Of a stretch of DNA of 64,000 bases, positions 43,148-56,100 are shown one piece after another. The stretch comes from Sthenelais limicola. Taxonomy: Eukaryota > Annelida > Polychaeta > Phyllodocida > Sigalionidae. Within the stretch, counting starts at the first letter, position 1; the number at the start of each line of letters is the position of its first letter. Both the position numbers and the translations under genes were made by a program. The notes under the pieces were generated by a model. The model was given only the letters and a program-made list of their open reading frames with translations. It did not search any database and was not told the DNA's origin. Location: NCBI GenBank assembly GCA_942159475.1, contig OW804100.1, positions 5,968,127-6,032,126 on the forward strand. The letters run 5' to 3'.

Positions 43148-43228
43148 TTGGCGACGTAACGTCGTCGACGTAGAAACGCTCCATAGCGACGTGGCTTCAC
43201 AGCGACCACATAGTTTGTCTACTCTTAT

Positions 43229-43266
43229 TTTTCTTCTTCTTCTTCTTCTTCTTCTTCTTCTTCTTC
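43229..43266 (+). repeat. CTT microsatellite
   Basis: Twelve or so TTC units. Confidence 0.95.
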
Positions 43267-43399
43267 CCCACATTAGGCCTAGGCCTACATAAAAGAGTGG
43301 ACGCATATATATATGTATGTGAATGTGGACTACTCGATCCACTGTTTTCCTGCATGCTGGCGATGGGGGGAGGGTGTGGAAGGGCGAGCCCGGGAAGGA

Positions 43400-44125
43400 G
43401 GATGGTGGGGAAGGAACAGGGGAGATGGGGAACGGGGAGGGAGGATGGTGGGGAAGGAACAGGGCAGATGGGGAACGGGGAGGGAGGATGGTGGGGAAGG
43501 AACAGGGCAGATGGGGAACGGGGAGGGAGGATGGTGGGGAAGGAACAGGGCAGATGGGGAACGGGGAGGGAGGATGGTGGGGAAGGAACAGGGCAGATGG
43601 GGAACGGGGAGGGAGGATGGTGGGGAAGGAACAGGGGAGATGGGGAACGGGGAGGGAGGATGGTGGGGAAGGAACAGGGGAGATGGGGCTGGGTGGGGAG
43701 GATGGTGGGGAAGGAACAGGGGAGATGGGGAACGGGGAGGGAGGATGGTGGGGAAGGAACAGGGCAGATGGGGAACGGGGAGGGAGGATGGTGGGGAAGG
43801 AACAGGGGAGATGGGGAACGGGGAAGGAGGATGGTGGGGAAGGAACAGGGGAGATGGGGAACGGGGAGGGAGGATGGTGGGGAAGGAACAGGGGAGATGG
43901 GGAACGGGGAGGGAGGATGGTGGGGAAGGAACAGGGGAGATGGGGAACGGGGAGGGAGGATGGTGGGGAAGGAACAGGGGAGATGGGGAACGGGGAGGAG
44001 GATGGTGGGGAAGGAACAGGGGAGATGGGGAACGGGGAGGGAGGATGGTGGGGAAGGAACAGGGGAGATGGGGAACGGGGAGGAGGATGGTGGGGAAGGA
44101 ACAGGGGAGATGGGGCTGGGTGGGG
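43400..44125 (+). repeat. 43-bp G-rich minisatellite, about 17 copies
   Basis: Unit starts GGATGGTGGGGAAGGAACAG, followed by GGGAGATGGGGAACGGGGAG and GGA. Variants have ACAGGGCAGATGG, one-base-shorter GGGGAGGAGG joints, and two units with GGGGCTGGGTGGGG. Each full unit has at least four runs of four Gs, so it can form a G-quadruplex. The 43-bp period rotates the frame, which is why three plus-strand frames and one minus frame of about 300 codons are open. None is a gene. Confidence 0.97.
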
Positions 44126-44918
44126 AAGGGGGAAGAGCCGAGGAAGAGGGAGGGGGAAGGGGTTTCTGTGTCACCTTTGGAAACTACACTTTAAATATTG
44201 CAGATCTACCTGTTTGGACTTTTATTTTATAAGTTGTACCCGTTTAAGTTGCTGTTTATAAGGATCTATTCATTTAAACTGGATTTTTAAAAACATAATT
44301 GTATACCGGTAAAAAACGGGGCGCAGCTCCATAGCAACATGCCAAGTTTGCCCACTTGAGGCTTTATTTATTCGAATTTCTTAGTTTATGATTAATTCAT
44401 GGGGTGAAACGTGTGCTGTGAACCCCATGGGATGTCTACCTGGTGATACACGGGGGCAGCTAGTAGCCTATAAATAAATGTGACATTCGTCACGTACACA
44501 GCATATATTTAATTATAAATCTTTTTTAATTTCTCTTTTTATACAGTTTTTATACAGTTTAATGTCAATAAACACGTCTTACAAAATAGTTTTCTATCTT
44601 ATTAATATTACCATGAGGTTCACATAAATTCATAAGTTACGCTACAGAGTACCTTCAGCTTGGTAGAGTCTTCCGCCTTGTCCTAGGGGGATTTTTCTTA
44701 GTAATTCAGTACTATTGGCCCTGTAGTATAGAATGTCATCCCATGTTGTACACGGACGTTTAAACATCTTATACTAAAGATCAACCATGAACAGAGGCGT
44801 GTCCCTGTATAACAGTCTAACCCTGATCTCATGTCTGCAGTTAATAGTGTGTAAATGTGATTGTATCTCTAGTAGAGCATCGTGACAAGTAAACCTTGCT
44901 CATAAAAGGAGTATTTGA
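44126..44918. other. Stretch without recognisable gene
   Basis: Ends of no known family; no coding signal recognised. Confidence 0.45.
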
Positions 44919-45153
44919 GGGTCGGATTTTAAGAAAATGTACAATTGGCAGCTGTACACATTTAGTAAATTCTGCTAAATTAGGCTGCAATTTGGTCAAT
45001 ACTAGGTAAATTCGAGTATATTTGGCATTGCATTGATTCTAGCAATCTCTTTGGTTAGGTTGGACTGTATTTTGAACTTTATTTTCGTCTGACATTTGGG
45101 TTATTTGAGAAGATTGGTGAAGTTGAATGGTACATTTTCTGAAAATCTGACCC
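44919..45153 (-). mobile_element. MITE family A, subtype A2
   Basis: GGGTCGGATTTTAAG to TTTTCTGAAAATCTGACCC, with an intact A2 core (TCTAGCAATCTCTTTGGTTAG). Confidence 0.92.
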
Positions 45154-45451
45154 TATAAATGACTTCACACTTGCCTCGGTGTATAAAACATTCCAATAGC
45201 CTTGTAATAATGCCTTATGTCACGCGCACCCCATGCCATCCCATGCCATTAAGATCCTAGTGCGATGTTCGACCCAAGAACTGATAACATTTAGAGAAAT
45301 ACGAGATGTATCGTGTGACAAGATTGACAAGTACTGACACTGAATGGAAATAAGTTCATCATTTACAGTTTCTAAAACGACCAACTTTGTCGATTTCTCA
45401 TCTATTTTTACTTCCTCTAGTAACGCTAGTTGGTCATAGAACTCTTTATAT

Positions 45452-45686
45452 GGGTAAGATTTTCAGAAAACGTACAATCTAAACTCCTACACATCCCTCA
45501 AATTCTGCTAATTTAGAGTGAAAAATGATAAATACTAAGTATATCTGAGTCTATTCTGTATTGTATTCATCCAATAAATCTCTCTGGTTATGTTGAACTG
45601 TATTTTGAACCTGATTTTCGTCTTAAATGTGGGTTATTTGAGAGGATTGTTGAAGGTCAATTGTACATTTTCTGAAGATCTAACCC
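45452..45686 (-). mobile_element. MITE family A, subtype A3
   Basis: GGGTAAGATTTTCAG to TTTTCTGAAGATCTAACCC. On the minus strand it lies about 100 bp downstream of the candidate exon at 45785-45924, and that frame reads into it. Confidence 0.9.
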
Positions 45687-45784
45687 TTATATAGCCATAT
45701 TTGACAATCTGCGACTTATTGAATAGGATTTTTTTCAGGGAGATTTTTATTATTATCATATTTAAACTACATTGTACAGTATAC

Positions 45785-45924
45785 AGTGTGATTGTGTGCA
45801 ACTCGTCCAACACACTCTCACTAGTGGCCCCTTCGTCCTCCTGGTCAAACTTATTCAAAGTCTCAATATCCCCGTCCTCGTCCATACTATTTGCAGCTAC
45901 GTATCCATAGCCTCCTTCATGTAC
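45785..45924 (-). CDS. Candidate coding exon at the satellite edge, unidentified
   Basis: On the minus strand the frame follows a CAG acceptor-like site (45927-45925) in phase 0. The peptide begins VHEGGYGYVAANSMDEDGDI and continues with ETLNKFDQEDEGATSESVLD and ELHTI, strongly acidic and hydrophilic, unlike chance frames nearby. The far end is not fixed: a GT at 45784 (CT|GTATAC) or the GTGAG near 45820 are possible donors, and otherwise the frame runs on into the MITE at 45686. There is no ATG at the start, so this would be an internal or last exon, with the satellite as upstream intron. Family not recognised. Alternative: decayed exon or chance. Confidence 0.4.
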
Positions 45925-47380
45925 CTGCACGACTTATCCCCAGTACAGGTGAGGGGGACAATATGTGCACGACTTATCCCCAGTACAGGTGAGGGGGACA
46001 ATATGTGCACGACTTATCCCCAGTACAGGTGAGGGGGACAATATGTGCACGACTTATCCCCAGTACAGGTGAGGCTCACAATATGTGCATGACTTATCCC
46101 CAGTACAGGTGAGGCTGACAATATGTGCATGACTTATCCCCAGTACAGGTGAGGGGGACAATATGTGCATGACTTATCCCCAGTACAGGTGAGGGGGACA
46201 ATATGTGCACGACTTATCCCCAGTACAGGTGAGGGGGACAATAGTTGCACGACTTATCCCCAGTACAGGTGAGGCTGACAATAGTTGCACGACTTATCCC
46301 CAGTACAGGTGAGGGGGACAATATGTGCACGACTTATCCCCAGTACAGGTGAGGGGGACAATATGTGCACGACTTATCCCCAGTACAGGTGAGGGGGACA
46401 ATATGTGCACGACTTATCCCCAGTACAGGTGAGGGGGACAATATGTGCACGACTTATCCCCAGTACAGGTGAGGGGGACAATATGTGCACGACTTATCCC
46501 CAGTACAGGTGGGGGGGACAATATGTGCACGACTTATCCCCAGTACAGGTGAGGGGGACAATAGTTGCATGACTTATCCCCAGTACAGGTGAGGGGGACA
46601 ATATGTGCATGACTTATCCCCAGTACAGGTGAGGCTGACAATAGTTGCATGACTTATCCCCAGTACAGGTGAGGCTGACAATATGTGCATGACTTATCCC
46701 CAGTACAGGTGAGGGGGACAATATGTGCATGACTTATCCCCAGTACAGGTGAGGGGGACAATATGTGCATGACTTATCCCCAGTACAGGTGAGGGGGACA
46801 ATATGTGCATGACTTATCCCCAGTACAGGTGAGGCTGACAATATGTGCATGACTTATCCCCAGTACAGGTGAGGGGGACAATATGTGCATGACTTATCCC
46901 CAGTACAGGTGAGGCTGACAATATGTGCATGACTTATCCCCAGTACAGGTGAGGGGGACAATATGTGCATGACTTATCCCCAGTACAGGTGAGGCTGACA
47001 ATATGTGCATGACTTATCCCCAGTACAGGTGAGGGGGACAATATGTGCACGACTTATCCCCAGTACAGGTGAGGGGGACAATAGTTGCATGACTTATCCC
47101 CAGTACAGGTGAGGGGGACAATAGTTGCACGACTTATCCCCAGTACAGGTGAGGGGGACAATATGTGCTTGACTTATCCCCAGTACAGGTGAGGGGGACA
47201 ATATGTGCATGACTTATCCCCAGTACAGGTGAGGGGGACAATATGTGCATGACTTATCCCCAGTACAGGTGAGGGGGACAATATGTGCTTGACTTATCCC
47301 CAGTACAGGTGAGGCTGACAATATGTGCATGACTTATCCCCAGTACAGGTGAGGCTGACAATATGTGCATGACTTATCCC

Positions 47381-50300
47381 CAGTACAGGTGAGGCTGACA
47401 ATAGTTGCACGACTTATCCCCAGTACAGGTGAGGGGGACAATATGTGCACGACTTATCCCCAGTACAGGTGAGGGGGACAATAGTTGCACGACATATCCC
47501 CAGTACAGGTGAGGGGGACAATATGTGCATGACTTATCCCCAGTACAGGTGAGGCTGACAATATGTGCATGACTTATCCCCAGTACAGGTGAGGGGGACA
47601 ATATATGCATGACTTATCCCCAGTACAGGTGAGGGGGACAATATGTGCACGACTTATCCCCAGTACAGGTGAGGGGGACAATATGTGCATGACTTATCCC
47701 CAGTACAGGTGAGGGGGACAATATGTACATGACTTATCCCCAGTACAGGTGAGGGGGACAATATGTGCACGACTTATCCCCAGTACAGGTGAGGCTGACA
47801 ATATGTGCATGACTTATCCCCAGTACAGGTGAGGCTGACAATAGTTGCATGACTTATCCCCAGTACAGGTGAGGGGGACAATATGTGCATGACTTATCCC
47901 CAGTACAGGTGAGGCTGACAATATGTGCACGACTTATCCCCAGTACAGGTGAGGGGGACAATATGTGCACGACTTATCCCCAGTACAGGTGAGGCTGACA
48001 ATAGTTGCACGACTTATCCCCAGTACAGGTGAGGGGGACAATAGTTGCATGACTTATCCCCAGTACAGGTGAGGGGGACAATATGTGCATGACTTATCCC
48101 CAGTACAGGTGAGGGGGACAATATGTGCATGACTTATCCCCAGTACAGGTGAGGGGGACAATATGTACATGACTTATCCCCAGTACAGGTGAGGCTGACA
48201 ATATGTGCACGACTTATCCCCAGTACAGGTGAGGGGGACAATATGTGCATGACTTATCCCCAGTACAGGTGAGGCTGACAATATGTGCAAGACTTATCCC
48301 CAGTACAGGTGAGGCTGACAATATGTGCACGACTTATCCCCAGTACAGGTGAGGGGGACAATATGTGCATGACTTATCCCCAGTACAGGTGAGGCTGACA
48401 ATATGTGCATGACTTATCCCCAGTACAGGTGAGGCTGACAATATGTGCATGACTTATCTCCAGTACAGGTGAGGCTGACAATATGTGCAAGACTTATCCC
48501 CAGTACAGGTGAGGCTGACAATATGTGCACGACTTATCCCCAGTACAGGTGAGGGGGACAATATGTGCATGACTTATCCCCAGTACAGGTGAGGCTGACA
48601 ATATGTGCACGACTTATCCCCAGTACAGGTGAGGGGGACAATATGTGCATGACTTATCCCCAGTACAGGTGAGGGGGACAATATGTGCATGACTTATCCC
48701 CAGTACAGGTGAGGGGGACAATATGTGCACGACTTATCCCCAGTACAGGTGAGGGGGACAATATGTGCATGACTTATCCCCAGTACAGGTGAGGGGGACA
48801 ATATGTGCATGACTTATCCCCAGTACAGGTGAGGGGGACAATAGTTGCACGACTTATCCCCAGTACAGGTGAGGGGGACAATATGTGCACGACTTATCTC
48901 CAGTACAGGTGAGGGGGACAATATGTGCACGACTTATCTCCAGTACAGGTGAGGGGGACAATATGTGCATGACTTATCCCCAGTACAGGTGAGGGGGACA
49001 ATAGTTGCATGACTTATCCCCAGTACAGGTGAGGGGGACAATATGTGCATGACTTATCCCCAGTACAGGTGAGGGGGACAATATGTGCACCACTTATCCC
49101 CAGTACAGGTGAGGGAGACAATAGTTGCATGACTTATCCCCAGTACAGGTGAGGGGGACAATATGTGCATGACTTATCCCCAGTACAGGTGAGGCTGACA
49201 ATATGTGCACGACTTATCCCCTGTACAGGTGAGGGGGACAATAGTTGCATGACTTATCCCCAGTACAGGTGAGGCTGACAATAAGTGCACGACTTATCCC
49301 CAGTACAGGTGAGGGGGACAATATGTGCACGACTTATCCCCAGTACAGGTGAGGGGGACAATATGTGCATGACTTATCCCCAGTACAGGTGAGGGGGACA
49401 ATATGTGCACGACTTATCCCCAGTACAGGTGAGGGGGACAATATGTGCATGACTTATCCCCAGTACAGGTGAGGCTGACAATATGTGCATGACTTATCCC
49501 CAGTACAGGTGAGGCTGACAATATGTGCACGACTTATCCCCTGTACAGGTGAGGGGGACAATAGTTGCATGACTTATCCCCAGTACAGGTGAGGCTGACA
49601 ATATGTGCACGACTTATCTCCAGTACAGGTGAGGGGGACAATATGTGCATGACTTATCCCCAGTACAGGTGAGGGGGACAATAGTTGCATGACTTATCCC
49701 CAGTACAGGTGAGGGGGACAATAGTTGCACGACTTATCCCCAGTACAGGTGAGGGGGACAATATGTACATGACTTATCCCCAGTACAGGTGAGGCTGACA
49801 ATATGTGCACGACTTATCCCCAGTACAGGTGAGGGGGACAATATGTGCATGACTTATCCCCAGTACAGGTGAGGCTGACAATATGTGCAAGACTTATCCC
49901 CAGTACAGGTGAGGCTGACAATATGTGCACGACTTATCCCCAGTACAGGTGAGGGGGACAATATGTGCACGACTTATCCCCAGTACAGGTGAGGGGGACA
50001 ATATGTGCACGACTTATCCCCAGTACAGGTGAGGGGGACAATATGTGCATGATTTATCCCCAGTACAGGTGAGGGGGACAATATGTGCATGACTTATCCC
50101 CAGTACAGGTGAGGGGGACAATATGTGCATGACTTATCCCCAGTACAGGTGAGGCTGACAATATGTGCACGACTTATCCCCAGTACAGGTGAGGGAGACA
50201 ATAGTTGCATGACTTTCCCCCAGTACAGGTGAGGGGGACAATAGTTGCATGATTTATCCCCAGTACAGGTGAGGGGGACAATATGTGCATGACTTATCCC

Positions 50301-51540
50301 CAGTACAGGTGAGGGGGACAATATGTGCATGACTTATCCCCAGTACAGGTGAGGGAGACAATAGTTGCATGACTTATCCCCAGTACAGGTGAGGGGGACA
50401 ATATGTGCACGACTTATCCCCAGTACAGGTGAGGCTGACAATATGTGCACGACTTATCCCCAGTACAGGTGAGGCTGACAATATGTGCATGACTTATCCC
50501 CAGTACAGGTGAGGCTGACAATATGTGCATGACTTATCCCCAGTACAGGTGAGGGGGACAATATGTGCACGACTTATCCCCAGTACAGGTGAGGCTGACA
50601 ATAGTTGCATGACTTATCCCCAGTACAGGTGAGGCTGACAATAGTTGCATGACTTATCCCCAGTACAGGTGAGGGGGACAATATGTGCATGACTTATCCC
50701 CAGTACAGGTGAGGCTGACAATAGTTGCATGACTTATCCCCAGTACAGGTGAGGCTGACAATAGTTGCACGACTTATCCCCAGTACAGGTGAGGGGGACA
50801 ATATGTGCACGACTTATCCCCAGTACAGGTGAGGGGGACAATATGTGCACGACTTATCTCCAGTACAGGTGAGGCTGACAATATGTGCATGACTTATCCC
50901 CAGTACAGGTGAGGCTGACAATATGTGCACGACTTATCCCCAGTACAGGTGAGGGGGACAATATGTGCACGACTTATCCCCAGTACAGGTGAGGCTGACA
51001 ATAGTTGCACGACTTATCCCCAGTACAGGTGAGGCTGACAATAGTTGCACGACTTATCCCCAGTACAGGTGAGGGGGACAATAGTTGCATGACTTATCCC
51101 CAGTACAGGTGAGGGGGACAATATGTGCATGACTTATCCCCAGTACAGGTGAGGGGGACAATATGTGCATGACTTATCCCCAGTACAGGTGAGGGGGACA
51201 ATATGTACATGACTTATCCCCAGTACAGGTGAGGCTGACAATATGTGCACGACTTATCCCCAGTACAGGTGAGGGGGACAATATGTGCATGACTTATCCC
51301 CAGTACAGGTGAGGCTGACAATATGTGCATGACTTATCCCCAGTACAGGTGAGGGGGACAATATGTGCATGACTTATCCCCAGTACAGGTGAGGGGGACA
51401 ATATGTGCATGACTTATCCCCAGTACAGGTGAGGGGGACAATATGTGCACGACTTATCCCCAGTACAGGTGAGGGGGACAATATGTGCATGACTTATCCC
51501 CAGTACAGGTGAGGGGGACAATATGTGCATGACTTATCCC
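47381..51540. repeat. Higher-order block 1 of the 40-bp satellite
   Basis: Marked by the ordered rare variants GACATATCC (47492), ATATATGCAT (47602), GCAAGAC (48289, 48489), CACTTATCC after GCAC (49090), ATAAGTGCA (49281) and ACTTTCCCC (50212). The same order recurs in block 2 at offsets of 4160, 4160, 4080, 4080, 3960, 3960 and 3640. Confidence 0.88.
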
Positions 51541-54500
51541 CAGTACAGGTGAGGCTGACAATAGTTGCACGACTTATCCCCAGTACAGGTGAGGGGGACA
51601 ATATGTGCACGACTTATCCCCAGTACAGGTGAGGGGGACAATAGTTGCACGACATATCCCCAGTACAGGTGAGGGGGACAATATGTGCATGACTTATCCC
51701 CAGTACAGGTGAGGCTGACAATATGTGCATGACTTATCCCCAGTACAGGTGAGGGGGACAATATATGCATGACTTATCCCCAGTACAGGTGAGGGGGACA
51801 ATATGTGCACGACTTATCCCCAGTACAGGTGAGGGGGACAATATGTGCATGACTTATCCCCAGTACAGGTGAGGGGGACAATATGTACATGACTTATCCC
51901 CAGTACAGGTGAGGGGGACAATATGTGCACGACTTATCCCCAGTACAGGTGAGGCTGACAATATGTGCATGACTTATCCCCAGTACAGGTGAGGCTGACA
52001 ATATGTGCACGACTTATCCCCAGTACAGGTGAGGGGGACAATATGTGCACGACTTATCCCCAGTACAGGTGAGGCTGACAATAGTTGCACGACTTATCCC
52101 CAGTACAGGTGAGGGGGACAATAGTTGCATGACTTATCCCCAGTACAGGTGAGGGGGACAATATGTGCATGACTTATCCCCAGTACAGGTGAGGGGGACA
52201 ATATGTGCATGACTTATCCCCAGTACAGGTGAGGGGGACAATATGTACATGACTTATCCCCAGTACAGGTGAGGCTGACAATATGTGCACGACTTATCCC
52301 CAGTACAGGTGAGGGGGACAATATGTGCATGACTTATCCCCAGTACAGGTGAGGCTGACAATATGTGCAAGACTTATCCCCAGTACAGGTGAGGCTGACA
52401 ATATGTGCACGACTTATCCCCAGTACAGGTGAGGGGGACAATATGTGCATGACTTATCCCCAGTACAGGTGAGGCTGACAATATGTGCATGACTTATCCC
52501 CAGTACAGGTGAGGCTGACAATATGTGCATGACTTATCTCCAGTACAGGTGAGGCTGACAATATGTGCAAGACTTATCCCCAGTACAGGTGAGGCTGACA
52601 ATATGTGCACGACTTATCCCCAGTACAGGTGAGGGGGACAATATGTGCATGACTTATCCCCAGTACAGGTGAGGCTGACAATATGTGCACGACTTATCCC
52701 CAGTACAGGTGAGGGGGACAATATGTGCATGACTTATCCCCAGTACAGGTGAGGGGGACAATATGTGCATGACTTATCCCCAGTACAGGTGAGGGGGACA
52801 ATAGTTGCACGACTTATCCCCAGTACAGGTGAGGGGGACAATATGTGCACGACTTATCTCCAGTACAGGTGAGGGGGACAATATGTGCACGACTTATCTC
52901 CAGTACAGGTGAGGGGGACAATATGTGCATGACTTATCCCCAGTACAGGTGAGGGGGACAATAGTTGCATGACTTATCCCCAGTACAGGTGAGGGGGACA
53001 ATATGTGCATGACTTATCCCCAGTACAGGTGAGGGGGACAATATGTGCACCACTTATCCCCAGTACAGGTGAGGGAGACAATAGTTGCATGACTTATCCC
53101 CAGTACAGGTGAGGGGGACAATATGTGCATGACTTATCCCCAGTACAGGTGAGGCTGACAATATGTGCACGACTTATCCCCTGTACAGGTGAGGGGGACA
53201 ATAGTTGCATGACTTATCCCCAGTACAGGTGAGGCTGACAATAAGTGCACGACTTATCCCCAGTACAGGTGAGGGGGACAATATGTGCACGACTTATCCC
53301 CAGTACAGGTGAGGGGGACAATATGTGCATGATTTATCCCCAGTACAGGTGAGGGGGACAATAGTTGCACGACTTATCCCCAGTACAGGTGAGGGGGACA
53401 ATATGTACATGACTTATCCCCAGTACAGGTGAGGCTGACAATATGTGCACGACTTATCCCCAGTACAGGTGAGGGGGACAATATGTGCATGACTTATCCC
53501 CAGTACAGGTGAGGCTGACAATATGTGCAAGACTTATCCCCAGTACAGGTGAGGCTGACAATATGTGCACGACTTATCCCCAGTACAGGTGAGGGGGACA
53601 ATATGTGCACGACTTATCCCCAGTACAGGTGAGGGGGACAATATGTGCACGACTTATCCCCAGTACAGGTGAGGGGGACAATATGTGCATGATTTATCCC
53701 CAGTACAGGTGAGGGGGACAATATGTGCATGACTTATCCCCAGTACAGGTGAGGGGGACAATATGTGCATGACTTATCCCCAGTACAGGTGAGGCTGACA
53801 ATATGTGCACGACTTATCCCCAGTACAGGTGAGGGAGACAATAGTTGCATGACTTTCCCCCAGTACAGGTGAGGGGGACAATAGTTGCATGATTTATCCC
53901 CAGTACAGGTGAGGGGGACAATATGTGCATGACTTATCCCCAGTACAGGTGAGGGGGACAATATGTGCATGACTTATCCCCAGTACAGGTGAGGCTGACA
54001 ATATGTGCATGACTTATCCCCAGTACAGGTGAGGGGGACAATATGTGCATGACTTATCCCCAGTACAGGTGAGGGGGACAATATGTGCATGACTTATCCC
54101 CAGTACAGGTGAGGGAGACAATAGTTGCATGACTTATCCCCAGTACAGGTGAGGGGGACAATATGTGCACGACTTATCCCCAGTACAGGTGAGGCTGACA
54201 ATATGTGCACGACTTATCCCCAGTACAGGTGAGGCTGACAATATGTGCATGACTTATCCCCAGTACAGGTGAGGCTGACAATATGTGCATGACTTATCCC
54301 CAGTACAGGTGAGGGGGACAATATGTGCATGACTTATCCCCAGTACAGGTGAGGCTGACAATAGTTGCATGACTTATCCCCAGTACAGGTGAGGCTGACA
54401 ATAGTTGCACGACTTATCCCCAGTACAGGTGAGGGGGACAATATGTGCACGACTTATCCCCAGTACAGGTGAGGGGGACAATATGTGCACGACTTATCTC

Positions 54501-54980
54501 CAGTACAGGTGAGGCTGACAATATGTGCATGACTTATCCCCAGTACAGGTGAGGCTGACAATATGTGCACGACTTATCCCCAGTACAGGTGAGGGGGACA
54601 ATATGTGCACGACTTATCCCCAGTACAGGTGAGGCTGACAATAGTTGCACGACTTATCCCCAGTACAGGTGAGGCTGACAATAGTTGCACGACTTATCCC
54701 CAGTACAGGTGAGGGGGACAATAGTTGCATGACTTATCCCCAGTACAGGTGAGGGGGACAATATGTGCATGACTTATCCCCAGTACAGGTGAGGGGGACA
54801 ATATGTGCATGACTTATCCCCAGTACAGGTGAGGGGGATAATATGTACATGACTTATCCCCAGTACAGGTGAGGCTGACAATATGTGCACGACTTATCCC
54901 CAGTACAGGTGAGGGGGACAATATGTGCATGACTTATCCCCAGTACAGGTGAGGCTGACAATATGTGCATGACTTATCCC
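51541..54980. repeat. Higher-order block 2 of the 40-bp satellite
   Basis: Repeats the marker order of block 1 (51652, 51762, 52369, 52569, 53050, 53241, 53852). It lacks two units present at about 47841-47920 and three present at 48721-48840 of block 1, plus eight further units between the ATAAGTGCA and ACTTTCCCC markers. Confidence 0.88.
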
Positions 54981-56100
54981 CAGTACAGGTGAGGGGGACA
55001 ATAGTTGCACGACTTATCCCCAGTACAGGTGAGGGGGACAATATGTGCACGACTTATCTCCAGTACAGGTGAGGGGGACAATATGTGCACGACTTATCTC
55101 CAGTACAGGTGAGGGGGACAATATGTGCATGACTTATCCCCAGTACAGGTGAGGGGGACAATAGTTGCATGACTTATCCCCAGTACAGGTGAGGGGGACA
55201 ATATGTGCATGACTTATCCCCAGTACAGGTGAGGGGGACAATATGTGCACCACTTATCCCCAGTACAGGTGAGGGAGACAATAGTTGCATGACTTATCCC
55301 CAGTACAGGTGAGGGGGACAATATGTGCATGACTTATCCCCAGTACAGGTGAGGCTGACAATATGTGCACGACTTATCCCCTGTACAGGTGAGGGGGACA
55401 ATAGTTGCATGACTTATCCCCAGTACAGGTGAGGCTGACAATAAGTGCACGACTTATCCCCAGTACAGGTGAGGGGGACAATAGTTGCATGATTTATCCC
55501 CAGTACAGGTGAGGGGGACAATATGTGCATGACTTATCCCCAGTACAGGTGAGGCTGACAATATGTGCACGACTTATCCCCAGTACAGGTGAGGGAGACA
55601 ATAGTTGCATGACTTTCCCCCAGTACAGGTGAGGGGGACAATAGTTGCATGATTTATCCCCAGTACAGGTGAGGGGGACAATATGTGCATGACTTATCCC
55701 CAGTACAGGTGAGGGGGACAATATGTGCATGACTTATCCCCAGTACAGGTGAGGGAGACAATAGTTGCATGACTTATCCCCAGTACAGGTGAGGGGGACA
55801 ATATGTGCACGACTTATCCCCAGTACAGGTGAGGCTGACAATATGTGCACGACTTATCCCCAGTACAGGTGAGGCTGACAATATGTGCATGACTTATCCC
55901 CAGTACAGGTGAGGCTGACAATATGTGCATGACTTATCCCCAGTACAGGTGAGGGGGACAATATGTGCATGACTTATCCCCAGTACAGGTGAGGCTGACA
56001 ATAGTTGCACGACTTATCCCCAGTACAGGTGAGGGGGACAATATGTGCACGACTTATCCCCAGTACAGGTGAGGGGGACAATATGTGCACGACTTATCTC
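54981..56100. repeat. Higher-order block 3, partial
   Basis: Matches block 2 from about 52781: the CACTTATCC marker is at 55250 (offset 2200) and ATAAGTGCA at 55441 (2200), then ACTTTCCCC at 55612 (offset 1760), implying eleven units lost in between. Beyond about 56.1 kb I see no equally long copy. Confidence 0.82.

Noticed and set aside
43197..44261. Four overlapping frames of about 300 codons, Pro/Ser-rich or Gly/Arg-rich
   Set aside because: All arise from the 43-bp repeat, whose frame rotates every unit so that all three plus frames look alike.
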